NCBI GenBank assembly: GCA_023382975.1
Contig: JAHDXO010000012.1
Location: 1-35,552, forward strand
Origin: Pirellulaceae bacterium
Lineage (GTDB): Bacteria; Planctomycetota; Planctomycetia; Pirellulales; Pirellulaceae
Direction: 5' to 3'
DNA length: 35,552 bases
Position 1 is the stretch's first letter. Every line of letters starts with the position of its first letter. A model generated the notes under the pieces. The model saw only the letters and a list, made by a program, of their open reading frames with translations. It was not told where the DNA came from and did not search any database. The translations under genes were made by a program, and so were the position numbers. This document shows positions 27,801 to 33,245 of the stretch, piece by piece.

Positions 27801-28578
27801 GGTCGTGTCCTTTCAAAACGTCCGGCAGGTCGCCGTGGATGGCGGCGCCGGTAACGACACGTACGCGTTCACCGCGATGCCTGATTCGTTGTCCATCACC
27901 GACAAGCACAAGACCAGTATCGACACGCTGGACTTCTCCGGAGCCGACCGTGGCGTGATCGTCGATTTGAACTCGACTCGCGCCCAGCAGGTACTCGGCG
28001 GGCAGTTGACACTGAAGAGCAAACTGGAAGATCTGATCGGGACGCCATTGGCTGACAAACTGTACGGCAATAGCCTGGCCAACCGGATCTGGGGCGGCGA
28101 CGGCGACGACTGGATCGATGGCCGCGGAGGCAACGATTGGCTCTACGGCGAGGGTGACGACGACACGCTGGTCGGCGGCTCGGGCAACGACATCCTGATC
28201 GGCGGCGCCGGCCACGACACGCTGATCGGCACGTCGGGAAAGAATCTGCTGATCGGGGGCTCCGGTTCCGACGATTTGCAAGGCGGATCGAGCGAGGACA
28301 TTCTCGTCGCCAGGTCGACAGGTTACGAGGCCAACGACGCAGCCCTGATGGACATCATGCGGCAATGGACGGCAAGAGGTTCCGTCGCGGTCCGAACAAC
28401 TGCCTTGCGAAGCAGTTACTTCAGCGCCGAGAGCCTCGGAACGGCAGGAGCCGGCGATATACATTCGCCCGTCAACCAACTCCGCGGCGGAAGGGGTGCG
28501 GACTGGTTCCTGCGGTTCGACGACGACATCGTTTTCGATCTCGAGAAGACCGATATTGACGAACTTCTGCGAGTTTAG
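18832..28578 (+). CDS. 3248-aa LEPR-XLL-type secreted protein: SdrD-B arrays, three DUF11/TED-like cassettes, RTX end
   Basis: ATG 18832 is preceded by AAGGG. The Arg-rich leader holds LLEPLEDRRLLA (about 30-41). Order by residue: N-terminal module (about 42-358); six tandem SdrD-B-like units of 123 residues (359-1096; core GDFVWIDxNGNGIQNAGE with an EF-loop-like Ca-site pattern); cassette 1 (DUF11-like from about 1098, SdrD-like, TED-like to about 1480); two SdrD units (about 1520-1762); cassette 2 (from about 1770); two SdrD units (about 2191-2433); cassette 3 (from about 2441); a beta-rich block (about 2885-3080); RTX nonapeptides (about 3083-3163); and a GGRGADWF tail. Each cassette has three Cys in DCV, CDG and FCIDLYH contexts. 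No catalytic motif is seen. It is likely an extracellular, Ca-stiffened stalk or adhesin; this is inferred from domain types. It lacks the FG-GAP/propeller end of the first two giants. Confidence 0.93.
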   Translation: MAPKSRQQTTRPGNRLCQGATSVGRKRRMLLEPLEDRRLLAITNLAAIEGTLFYHVPDAPRVPVPGEIIRLYEDDGDGVFDSGIDSLEATDVTDANGKYRFDGLSAGKYFVVQPPDLSGTIDPPPAPLVVTVDITPTDAAGVEGVQIDDFATEQLLTAQLPPEGTPLVSSSVAASDAVKGHRQVIVQAVSGTGTANVAIDANANGLFSYSESPATRGNATVFWDGVAGDHTTVNPIGLGGVDLTGDGIQDSFVLNIPTSDIPASQTLIVYSSETNASQIQIPVPFLAEDLQQVVEFSDFVPLPGFGPADFTDVGAIVFKISKDPSPSLDIFGLDYQLEYIRTVGPTVLKVDLPYDLGASLGDFVWIDVNGNGIQNAGEPDLNGVTVNLLDSVGSVINTTVTANNGGGSPGYYQFTHLAPGTYSVQFVLPGGYVFTPQNADGLGVNGPVNSDASPLTGITPSVTLVSGQTNLNVDAGLYQPASLGDFVWIDQNGNGIQNAGEPGLNGVTVNLLDSGGSVIGTTVTANNGGGSPGYYRFTGLAPGTYSVQFVLPNDFEFSPQNADGLGVNGPVNSDANPVTGVTPQVTLVSGQTNLNVDAGLYQPASLGDFVWIDSNGNGIQNAGEPGLNGLTVNLLNAGGSVIGTTVTANNGGGSPGYYQFTGLAPGTYSVQFVLPGGYAFTPQNADGLGVNGPVNSDANPVTGVTPQVTLVSGQTNLNVDAGLYQPASLGDFVWIDQNGNGIQNAGEPGLNGVTVNLLNAGGSVIGTTVTANNGGGSPGYYQFTGLAPGTYSVQFVLPSGYAFTPQNADGLGVNGPVNSDANPVTGVTPQVTLVSGQTNLNVDAGLYQPASLGDFVWIDLNGNGIQNAGEPGLNGVTVNLLNAGGSVIGTTVTANNGGGSPGYYQFTGLAPGTYSVQFVLPGGYAFTPQNADGLGVNGPVNSDANPATGVTPQVTLVSGQTNLNVDAGLYQPASLGDFVWIDQNGNGIQNAGEPGRNGVTVNLLNAGGGVIGTTVTANNGSGNPGYYQFTGLAPGTYSVQFVLPNDFEFSPQNADGLGVNGPVNSDANPVTGATPSVTLVSGTNNPNLDAGLLQGTDLGITKIDCVTSVGAGYDTIYEYEITVTNHGPSLAENVIVTDTWPDFLTRISLVYSVGTVNELPGGDFEWLIGDLDVGESVELRFEYVVDAGASGEITNTATVVSDTLDSNQLNNTASDTNTVGTLFIHGTAFIDSNGNNRLDPSEGYKPDAPIYLYYQGCDGLWVLIAETTTDANGYYLFENLAPGNYRVVEGDVTHLGYTQGGTQIRSDVYEAWQLDPATIQIELIEPLTARLASFSAIQFVNVNRFGVALNSIRAGQLQMRLSNDGGATFGPSFYSFCIDLYHGLISAGDTYDVVAETAPRFPGLEQNIGRIGFLFNQFGTAALGATNAAALNLALWELVYDVTPNLTAGNFRASASSATMSWANYYLNVSAGKYEAVVFLNVDDPSVDPTDPIENSRRQGVVAQTSYNFANVPAPSTVALGDFVWVDRNGNGIQDAGESGLNGVTVRLLDAGGNVVGTTVTANNTGGNPGYYSFTGRPPGTYSVEFVLPGGYAFSPQDADGQGINGPFNSDADPATGRTGQVTLAAGQTNLNLDAGLYRPAALGDFVWVDLNADGIQNVGEPGLNGVTVQLLDAGGSVIDTTVTANNGGGSPGYYLFAGLSPGTYSVQFVLPSGYTFSPQNADGNGVNGIFNSDANPLTGTTPSVTLVSGQTNLNVDAGLVRDAVEDANLGITKIDCVTSIGAGYGTIYEYSIVVTNHGPSPAEDVAVLDTWPDFLTRTGLSSSVGAVNELPGGDFEWLIGNLAAGESVELTVTYTVDADASGEITNTATVVSSTPDSDLSNNTASDTNTVGTLFIQGTAFVDENGNNQLDPDEGYKPDAPIYLYYQGCDGLWVLIAETHTDENGYYIFENLAPGNYRVVEGDVSHLGYVASGTQILSDVYEASQLNPSTIQIELNEPLLATLLIFSSVQLVDVERFGVDLGFIHAGQLLFEVSDDGGATFGEPFLTFCIDLYHDLLTPELPFDVVAELAPRFPGLEQNVGRIGFLFNQFGTAPLTAANAAGMNLALWELVYDVTPDLSAGNFRASGGTDAMNWANYYLGVSAGKHEAVLFLNVPDVIVNPAIPIKMTRNQGILAQGSFNFGNVPVTSPARLGDFVWRDANGNGIQDAGEPGLNGVTVNLLDSGGSVIDTTVTANNVGGVPGYYQFTDLAPGTYSVQFVLPSGYVFSPQNADGLGVNGPVNSDADTVTGVTPSVTLVSGENNPNLDAGLYQPASLGDFVWIDLNGNGIQNAGEPGLNGVTVNLLSAGGSVIDTTVTANNGGGNPGYYRFTDLVPGTYSVQFVLPSGYVFSPQNADGLGVNGSVNSDANPVTGITPMVTLVSGQTNLNVDAGLVREVADADLAIAKTDCVDSVGAGHATTYEYTITVTNHGPAPAVGVRVLDIWPDFLTRTGLSPSVGAVNELPGGDFEWLIGNLAAGASVELTVTYTVDAGASGDITNTVTVASDSPDPNPLNNTASDTNTVGMLFIHGTAFIDGNGNSMLDANEAYKPDAPIYLYYQDCDGNWQLIGETTTDENGYYIFENLAPGNYRVVEGDVSFLGYMSSGTQIRSNVYDAFPLNTSTIQVELVEPLVARLSSFAAIQTVNLNRFGVPLTNARAGQLRVQVSDNGGVSFGPLFNAFCIDLYHALISPGDTYAVVAENTPRFPGLEQNVGRIGFLYNQFGTVPLSATNAAALNLALWELVYDATPNLTVGNFRASASPATISWANYYLNVSAGKFEAVMFLNVPDPVVNPTDPMENSRSQGILSQTSFNFANVPVPGIQGFSERFAEDFNTLTGTSLDFVEQTLVLPGGRGTNKVEVSFQGDDLVVMSGRTQLLRQPWAELNRLTIVGADNKADAITLNLGKGGILPPLEIVVDGGIGSQTDTLTILGTAGDDVLSVERDRVLVNGPLVVSFQNVRQVAVDGGAGNDTYAFTAMPDSLSITDKHKTSIDTLDFSGADRGVIVDLNSTRAQQVLGGQLTLKSKLEDLIGTPLADKLYGNSLANRIWGGDGDDWIDGRGGNDWLYGEGDDDTLVGGSGNDILIGGAGHDTLIGTSGKNLLIGGSGSDDLQGGSSEDILVARSTGYEANDAALMDIMRQWTARGSVAVRTTALRSSYFSAESLGTAGAGDIHSPVNQLRGGRGADWFLRFDDDIVFDLEKTDIDELLRV
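19906..22119 (+). repeat. Six tandem 369-bp SdrD-B-like coding repeats
   Basis: Units begin at 19906, 20275, 20644, 21013, 21382 and 21751, each exactly 369 bp (123 codons) with no indels. The first and last are the most diverged. The inner units share long stretches of nearly identical DNA. Each encodes one GDFVWIDxNGNGIQNAGE...LAPGTYSVQFVLP unit. Confidence 0.95.
22123..27420 (+). repeat. Higher-order coding repeat of about 2.0 kb, three copies
   Basis: The DUF11-like domain begins at 22123, 24139 and 26152, giving periods of 2016 and 2013 bp. Each full period contains DUF11-like, SdrD-like and TED-like domains followed by two SdrD-B units. The third copy ends after the TED-like domain, where the C-terminal block begins. 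The neighbouring gene at 14714-18610 contains one copy of the DUF11/SdrD/TED cassette. Confidence 0.9.
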
Positions 28579-28700
28579 CCTCCTGCAAAAAAGGCTTGGT
28601 ACTCGAGAATCCGTGCGTTCGGCCTTGCCATCCGTGCTATCTGGTGGACAACGAAGTCGTACTCGCATGTGACATGACAACAGTTGCTGATACGCCGATG

Positions 28701-29450
28701 CTAAGCGATTTCGGCGGCCAGATCGTTGGATCGAATGGCGCCGGAATGCAGCGCAGTAGCAACCAGCGCGGCGGCGAAGCCGGCGGCGGACAACGATGTC
28801 AGGTCGCGGGTGTTCCGGATACCTCCTCCGCCGATCAGTTGCAGAGGCGGGAAGTCCGCACGCAGTCGCCGCGCGAGCTCCAGCGATTGCGGTCCGGAAT
28901 TCGTCCCCACACCGGCTACGTCCAGCAGGATCATGCGCCGCACGCCCAGGTCGCATGCGGCGGCTGCGATCTCTGTCGCAGACCGGTTGCGCCACGCATC
29001 GCACCCAGTCACCGGTCGCCCATCTCGAAGATCCAAGCTGAAGATGCAACGCGACGGACCGAGTTCCGCCAATCCTGCGCTCAACGTGGCCGGATCGTCC
29101 AGCGATTCCAGGCCCATGACGACGGCAGCCAAATCGCTCTCTCCGTTGCACAACGACGCCAACGCTAGCAACCGATCGACGTCCGCAACTCCAGCATCGA
29201 GCCAGATCTTCAGCCCGCTGGCGCCAATCTGCCGCATCGCGTCCCAGTCCGGTGCCTTGCCCGCGATTGCATCCAGATCGGCGACATAGACTTCATGGAA
29301 CACCCCGGCGTCGCGAAACGCTCGCGCGACCGTCGCGGGACACGAGTCGGTGGCCAACACGCTGCGGATCGGCCGATAACGCGAACGGTCGCCCGCCACG
29401 CCGTGGACGACCTCGCCGCCTTTCAAATCGATCACTGGAATGACCCGCAT
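28701..29450 (-). CDS. HisA/HisF-like TIM-barrel protein
   Basis: The protein is 249 aa from ATG 29450 (MRVIPVIDLKGGEVVHG), with GGGAGG a few bases upstream. It has the HisA/HisF fold signatures: the strand-1 motif VIDLKGG with Asp8, a second half-barrel Asp in FSLDLRDG (Asp140), and the phosphate-binding loop IGGGGIRNTRDL near the C-terminus. Both catalytic-type Asp positions of HisA are therefore present. It matches the HisA/HisF-related group seen in archaea and planctomycetes rather than a standard histidine-operon HisA: no other his gene is adjacent and the VAGDRSRYRPI region is unlike HisA. In methanopterin-using organisms such paralogues are linked to pterin-cofactor C1 metabolism; that link here is inference. 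The gene starts 47 bp after the stop of the W-x-PGYW repeat protein on the same strand, so they may be co-transcribed. Confidence 0.8.
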   Translation of the reverse strand: MRVIPVIDLKGGEVVHGVAGDRSRYRPIRSVLATDSCPATVARAFRDAGVFHEVYVADLDAIAGKAPDWDAMRQIGASGLKIWLDAGVADVDRLLALASLCNGESDLAAVVMGLESLDDPATLSAGLAELGPSRCIFSLDLRDGRPVTGCDAWRNRSATEIAAAACDLGVRRMILLDVAGVGTNSGPQSLELARRLRADFPPLQLIGGGGIRNTRDLTSLSAAGFAAALVATALHSGAIRSNDLAAEIA

Positions 29451-29497
29451 GGTCCTCCCGTCTCCCGAAACGGGGAATCGCGTTCTGTTGCGCCCGT

Positions 29498-31681
29498 CTA
29501 GCGGCCGGATCGTTTGGGACCGGACTTCGGCTTGCCCGATGGACTCTTGGACGCAGGGGTGCGGCTCGCGTCCTCGTTCGATTGCGGCTCAATCTTTGGC
29601 GGAGGACCAGGCAACTCGCTACCTCGTCCCGATGATCCTGAAATCGGTTGCTTGATTGCCGGCATCTTCGGCGCGGCGGGTTCGTCCGCCGCACCGCCGG
29701 ATCGCGAAGGGATCTTCGACGACGGGATGGGCAACGGTGTGTCCCCTCCCGACGGCTTCGAACCGGGCAGCTTGAACGCCGGGGTTTTGGGGGTGGCGGG
29801 TTCGTCCGTCGCACCGCCGGATCGCGAAGGGATCTTCGACGGCGGAACGGGCAACGGAATATCCCGCCCCGACGGCTTCGAGCCGGGCAGTTTGAACGCC
29901 GGTGTCTTGGGCGTGCCCGATTCGTCCGTCGCATCGCCGGATCGCGAAGGAATCTTCGACGGCGGAATGGGCAACGGAATATCCCGCCCCGACGGCTTCG
30001 AGCCGGGCAGTTTGAACGCCGGGGTTTTGGGGGTGGCCGGTACGTCCGTCGCACCGCCGGATCGCGAAGGGATTTTGGACGACGGGATGGGCAACGGCGT
30101 ATCCCCTCCCGACGGCTTCGAACCGGGCAGTATCGACGCCGGCAATTCTGGCGTTTTCACGCCGGCGCCCGATAGGCCGCGTGTGAAAGCAGGGGCGGCC
30201 TTGGGAAGCTTCAGCGTGCCGCGAGCTGCCGACAAAGGCAGCTCGGATCGAGCGGCACTTGGCTTGCCTAACGCCGGCGGCAAATCGCCGATGCCAGGTT
30301 TTGTCGTCAGTTCTCCGAGACTCTCCAGCCGTGACCGCTGCTGTGTTAACTCGCGAAGTCCCCGCGCATCCGTCAGCATGGTTTTTCGGGTGTCGAACGA
30401 AATCTTGGTCAGTCCCTGGGGACCGGACGGGTGTTTCCGCGCGATGTCGTCCAAACGGGTCACCAACAGCGAATGCTGGATGGCTGCGCTTGGCTGCGTC
30501 ACAGCGGCCAATTTGGCTTGTTCGTGGAACGTCCGCCGAGGGCGTTCGTCCTCGCGTTTCACGTAGTACGTGTGCCATTGCTGCATGCGTTGAACGTAGT
30601 CGACCTGAAACCGGTGCCGGTAATACACCTGCGAGTGGATGAGCAGAGGATCCCAGTGACCTCGGTGCGCGTGCCATTGACTCCAGGGCGTGAAGCCTCG
30701 GTCGACGTAAGCCGTGCTGTAGTAGTCGCCGAAATAGTAGTGGCGATAACTCGGACGGACCCAGAAATGCACCAACAGCGGACCCGCGTCGATCACGATG
30801 CCGGGCGAATAGTACCAGTGCGGCCGAGCGCGGAAGGTAGCGTGGAAATAGACCGGCGCGAACAAGTGGCCGCGGCGGGTGACTCGATAGTCCCAGTAGC
30901 CGGGCACGAACAGACATCCCCGCGGCGTCCAGACCCAATGTGCGGGAATCCATACCCAATCCGCTTGGTAGCGGGACCAGAAGCCGGAACGCCAGCGATA
31001 CTCGGCCTGGTGCCAGACCCAGCAGCCGGGAACCCAGAAGTGCTCGTCGCTGGGCGGCGGACTGCTGGGACCGGCTTCCAGCGCCTCCGGCGGCGGCTCA
31101 CGATAGACCAGTTCTTCGACCTCGACCGGTGCCCACATTCCGGAGATCCACAACCAACCGTTGTCGGTGCGGTTCCAGTAACCTGGCACCCAGCGGCGCC
31201 CCGGAGGGACGTTGCGCCAGATTCCACTCACCCACAGGAAATCGTCCCGGTCATCGTCCCACGCCCAGTAGCCGGGAATCCAGGCGACATTCTGACCGTC
31301 GGGTTTCAGTTCCGGCGGAATCTCCTCGATGGGCTCCGGGGGGGACTCGGTAATCACCACACCAGCCCGCGGATCGGCCTCGATCGGCTCGGCGAACGCT
31401 TCATGCACCGGGCCGCGAGTCAAGATTTCGACTCCTTCCTCGTCCGGAGTGGCTGCCGTCCAACCGCCGTTGTCGATTTCGTCAATCGGCAGCGGAGGCG
31501 GAAGATCGGACGGCATGTCCACCACAGCATCCCCGTCCGCCGATCCGTCCTCGGCCAAACGCTCGGCAATTGCGTTATCGGCACCGTCGGACTGCGCTGC
31601 GGCAGTTCCCCACTCCAAGCCCAGGCAGATCGATACCACGATTCCCCATCGCATCAACCATGCAGTTTGTTGGCACAACAT
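29498..31681 (-). CDS. Secreted W-x-PGYW (YXWxGXW-type) repeat protein with Pro/Ser-rich tandem tail
   Basis: The protein is 727 aa from ATG 31681: an ideal AAGGAG lies 8 nt upstream, and MLCQQTAWLMRWGIVVSICL forms a signal peptide ending near TAAAQS. The open frame runs 54 codons further upstream without a signal. After an acidic segment, residues about 130-265 contain a run of Trp motifs (WIPGYW, WVSGIW, WVPGYW, WISGMW, WVPGCW, WRSGFW, WIPAHW, FVPGYW). A His/Tyr/Trp-rich segment follows (RPSYRHYYFGDYYSTAYVDRG). The middle is helical and basic. The tail (about 515-675) consists of four 40-residue repeats containing FKLPGSKPSG and PSKIPSRSG. The last residues are basic (KSGPKRSGR). The family is common in planctomycetes, probably periplasmic or surface-located; function is unknown. 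Confidence 0.85.
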   Translation of the reverse strand: MLCQQTAWLMRWGIVVSICLGLEWGTAAAQSDGADNAIAERLAEDGSADGDAVVDMPSDLPPPLPIDEIDNGGWTAATPDEEGVEILTRGPVHEAFAEPIEADPRAGVVITESPPEPIEEIPPELKPDGQNVAWIPGYWAWDDDRDDFLWVSGIWRNVPPGRRWVPGYWNRTDNGWLWISGMWAPVEVEELVYREPPPEALEAGPSSPPPSDEHFWVPGCWVWHQAEYRWRSGFWSRYQADWVWIPAHWVWTPRGCLFVPGYWDYRVTRRGHLFAPVYFHATFRARPHWYYSPGIVIDAGPLLVHFWVRPSYRHYYFGDYYSTAYVDRGFTPWSQWHAHRGHWDPLLIHSQVYYRHRFQVDYVQRMQQWHTYYVKREDERPRRTFHEQAKLAAVTQPSAAIQHSLLVTRLDDIARKHPSGPQGLTKISFDTRKTMLTDARGLRELTQQRSRLESLGELTTKPGIGDLPPALGKPSAARSELPLSAARGTLKLPKAAPAFTRGLSGAGVKTPELPASILPGSKPSGGDTPLPIPSSKIPSRSGGATDVPATPKTPAFKLPGSKPSGRDIPLPIPPSKIPSRSGDATDESGTPKTPAFKLPGSKPSGRDIPLPVPPSKIPSRSGGATDEPATPKTPAFKLPGSKPSGGDTPLPIPSSKIPSRSGGAADEPAAPKMPAIKQPISGSSGRGSELPGPPPKIEPQSNEDASRTPASKSPSGKPKSGPKRSGR
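29654..30133 (-). repeat. Four 120-bp tandem coding repeats
   Basis: Four in-frame units of exactly 120 bp encode variants of a 40-residue Pro/Ser/Lys-rich block (LPGSKPSGxDxPLPxP, SKIPSRSGxAxDxxxTPK). Identity between units is high at DNA level, pointing to recent expansion. Boundaries are approximate. Confidence 0.85.
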
Positions 31682-31714
31682 GCGTCCACTCCTTGTGAAA
31701 AATCGTCGCAGAGA

Positions 31715-31720
31715 ATAATA
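31715..31720 (-). promoter_or_regulatory. Possible -10 box for W-x-PGYW protein gene
   Basis: TATTAT on the - strand (complement of 31715-31720) differs from TATAAT at one position, lies in a TTTTATTATTCTC context and would give a leader of about 27 nt. No -35 match is seen at normal spacing. Confidence 0.25.
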
Positions 31721-31972
31721 AAACGGCCCCCTCGTGGGCAGTACCCTCCGGACCGTTTTGTCCAAGGAACGCCGTCCCCCCTCTTTTCTCCACCACGCTG
31801 GGCGAAAGTCATGAACGAGAAGGGACGCGACCGCTCTCCTCAAGTCATTATCGCAGGTTTGGCCAAGTGGTACACAACAACCGAGCCAAATGACTTATGA
31901 ATTAGAAGAATTACGACCCGATGTGGACGATGTCCAAAGCAGCATTATCCATCCGCAGTACCGCACGGGTAC

Positions 31973-32001
31973 TTGAGCAGACGCAGGAAACTTCCTACTA
32001 T
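31973..32001 (+). promoter_or_regulatory. Possible sigma70-type promoter of small Lys-rich protein gene
   Basis: TTGAGC (31973-31978) and TACTAT (31996-32001) are separated by 17 bp, each 4/6 to consensus. Transcription would begin near 32008, giving a leader of about 44 nt to ATG 32052. This favours 32052 over the ATG at 32019. Confidence 0.35.
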
Positions 32002-32051
32002 TCTCTTATGCTTCCCTTATGTGTTTCCATACATCTCTAGCGAGAACAATC

Positions 32052-32456
32052 ATGCGAAGACAATTGAAGGCCATTGGGCCTGCACCCGAAGTGACCGAAC
32101 CAGTGTCCGCAGCCACCACCGAACTCACGGGCACGAAGACCGGAGCCATCAGAGCGGCCCTGAAGGCCCACCCAAATTTGATGCCCAAACAGATCGCCGA
32201 GATCCTCCAAGCCCAGGGGTGGGACGTCAAAGCGCAATTGGTCAGTGTCATCAAATCCAACTTGAAGAATGCGAAGAAGTCGAAGAAGAAGATTGCAGCA
32301 GCCCCCGCTGCCACGCCAGCCAAGGCTCGCCCAACCGCCGCGGACCAAGCGATTTCGCTCGATTCATTGAAAAAGGCGAAAGAACTGGCCGCCAATCTCG
32401 GGGGCATCGACCAAGCCAAAGCGGCGCTGGCAGCGCTCTCGGAGTTGCTGGATTGA
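32052..32456 (+). CDS. Small Lys-rich protein with HTH-like N-terminal domain
   Basis: The protein is 134 aa from ATG 32052 (MRRQLKAIGP). An in-frame ATG at 32019 would add 11 residues but leaves almost no leader after the putative promoter; neither start has a clear ribosome-binding site. Residues about 29-75 (TGAIRAALKAHPNLMPKQIA..., VSVIKSNLKN) have the helix pattern of a winged-helix or HTH unit. I recall this 'IRxAL...HPxxxPKxIxxxL' pattern from small planctomycete hypothetical proteins. A linker of Lys and Ala/Pro (KNAKKSKKKIAAAPAATPAK) and a C-terminal amphipathic helix (about 105-134, KKAKELAANLGG) follow. It has no signal peptide, so a cytoplasmic, possibly DNA-binding role is inferred. 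It is monocistronic by position. Confidence 0.7.
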   Translation: MRRQLKAIGPAPEVTEPVSAATTELTGTKTGAIRAALKAHPNLMPKQIAEILQAQGWDVKAQLVSVIKSNLKNAKKSKKKIAAAPAATPAKARPTAADQAISLDSLKKAKELAANLGGIDQAKAALAALSELLD

Positions 32457-32489
32457 CCATCGGCAGAATGGGTATGCTCGCCGCACTTC

Positions 32490-32516
32490 AGCCGAGTTCT
32501 TCGTTCGCATTCGGCT
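32490..32516 (+). terminator. Weak stem-loop after small Lys-rich protein gene
   Basis: AGCCGA (32490-32495) and TCGGCT (32511-32516) form a 6-bp stem with a 15-nt loop 33 nt after the stop codon, followed only by TTGGCC. Weak evidence for termination. Confidence 0.25.
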
Positions 32517-32731
32517 TTGGCCGAGCACGGTTTCCTGAGCTTGAAGGTGCGACGCGCGAACCTGATCAACAGCCCGTTGATACGGACTGATGTTCGATGG
32601 TTCGTCCGCCCCGAAACTTCTCCGTGGCTGCCGGGTTTATAGATGACCCACCAGCCTGGAGGGACGGCCAAATGCTACGTGAGATGCAGGCCGACAGGAT
32701 TGGTGCATACCCCGACACAGGAGTGCGACTC

Positions 32732-33145
32732 ATGGTGAAGTGTTGTTTGTCGATGTTGGTACTGTTTGTTGTCCTGGCTGGCACCGCTTTGGCACAACCG
32801 GAAGGTGGTCAACGCGGCCAACGCGGTCAACGCCCCGAGGCGGGATCGCGAGGCAACATGCTTCAGATGCTGGAAGCCGCGGGCGTGAAGGTGACCGACG
32901 AGCAGAAGGCCAAGCTGGAGAAGATCGCTGAGGAAACGCAGAAGGTCATGGCGGAAGCCCGCGAAGCGCAGGATCGGCGAGCGGCTTATGAGGCAGCGCG
33001 GCCGAAGCTGACCGAACTGCGCGAGAAAGCAATGGCTGTGCTGACTCAGGAGCAACTCGAGACGCTGAAGAAGTACCGTGAGGAGCAGCAGCGTCAGCGA
33101 GGTGGCGAAGGGCGTGGCGAGCGCAAGCGGGCCCCGCAAAGTTAG
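32732..33145 (+). CDS. Small secreted helical protein, LTxxQ-like
   Basis: The protein is 137 aa from ATG 32732 with AGGAG about 10 nt upstream; MVKCCLSMLVLFVVLAGTAL is a signal peptide ending near ALAQ. The open frame extends 45 codons upstream without a signal, so the internal start is preferred. The mature part begins with a Gly/Gln/Arg-rich stretch (EGGQRGQRGQRPE). A mostly helical charged domain follows (about 45-125) with VTDEQKAKLEKIAEE and VLTQEQLETLKKYREEQ. The spacing of two T-x-x-Q helices resembles Spy/CpxP-type periplasmic LTxxQ proteins, though homology is not certain. The C-terminus is basic (GRGERKRAPQS). A periplasmic chaperone-like or metal-responsive role would be inference only. 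It ends at the strong terminator at 33189-33229. Confidence 0.75.
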   Translation: MVKCCLSMLVLFVVLAGTALAQPEGGQRGQRGQRPEAGSRGNMLQMLEAAGVKVTDEQKAKLEKIAEETQKVMAEAREAQDRRAAYEAARPKLTELREKAMAVLTQEQLETLKKYREEQQRQRGGEGRGERKRAPQS

Positions 33146-33188
33146 TCAGACGGTCCCTGGATTTGGATCAGATCAGGATCAGATCAAC

Positions 33189-33229
33189 ACGACCGGCGCA
33201 GCCATCGAATGGGCGGCGCCGGTCGTTTT
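33189..33229 (+). terminator. Intrinsic terminator after small secreted protein gene
   Basis: ACGACCGGCGC (33189-33199) pairs perfectly with GCGCCGGTCGT (33216-33226) over 11 bp with a 16-nt loop, followed by TTTTCGTT. It is 43 nt after the stop codon and in the right orientation. A short direct repeat GGATCAGATCA lies just before it. Confidence 0.88.
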
Positions 33230-33245
33230 CGTTGGCAGACGGTTT

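Larger units (their letters stand above)
31682..32051. other. Divergent intergenic region, 370 bp
   Basis: This lies between the divergent W-x-PGYW protein gene and the small Lys-rich protein gene. It contains an inverted repeat AAAACGG (31720-31726) / CCGTTTT (31753-31759), a -10-like box for the - strand and a promoter-like pair for the + strand. No RNA gene is recognised. Confidence 0.55.

Noticed and set aside
28587..28610. A-tract (complement T6) after the HisA-like gene as its - strand terminator
   Set aside because: It lies about 100 nt beyond the stop codon and only a weak, interrupted stem precedes it on the - strand.
30431..31900. 489-codon open frame on the + strand opposite the W-x-PGYW protein
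   Set aside because: The opposite strand carries the recognisable Trp motifs, signal peptide and AAGGAG; the + frame is a shadow.
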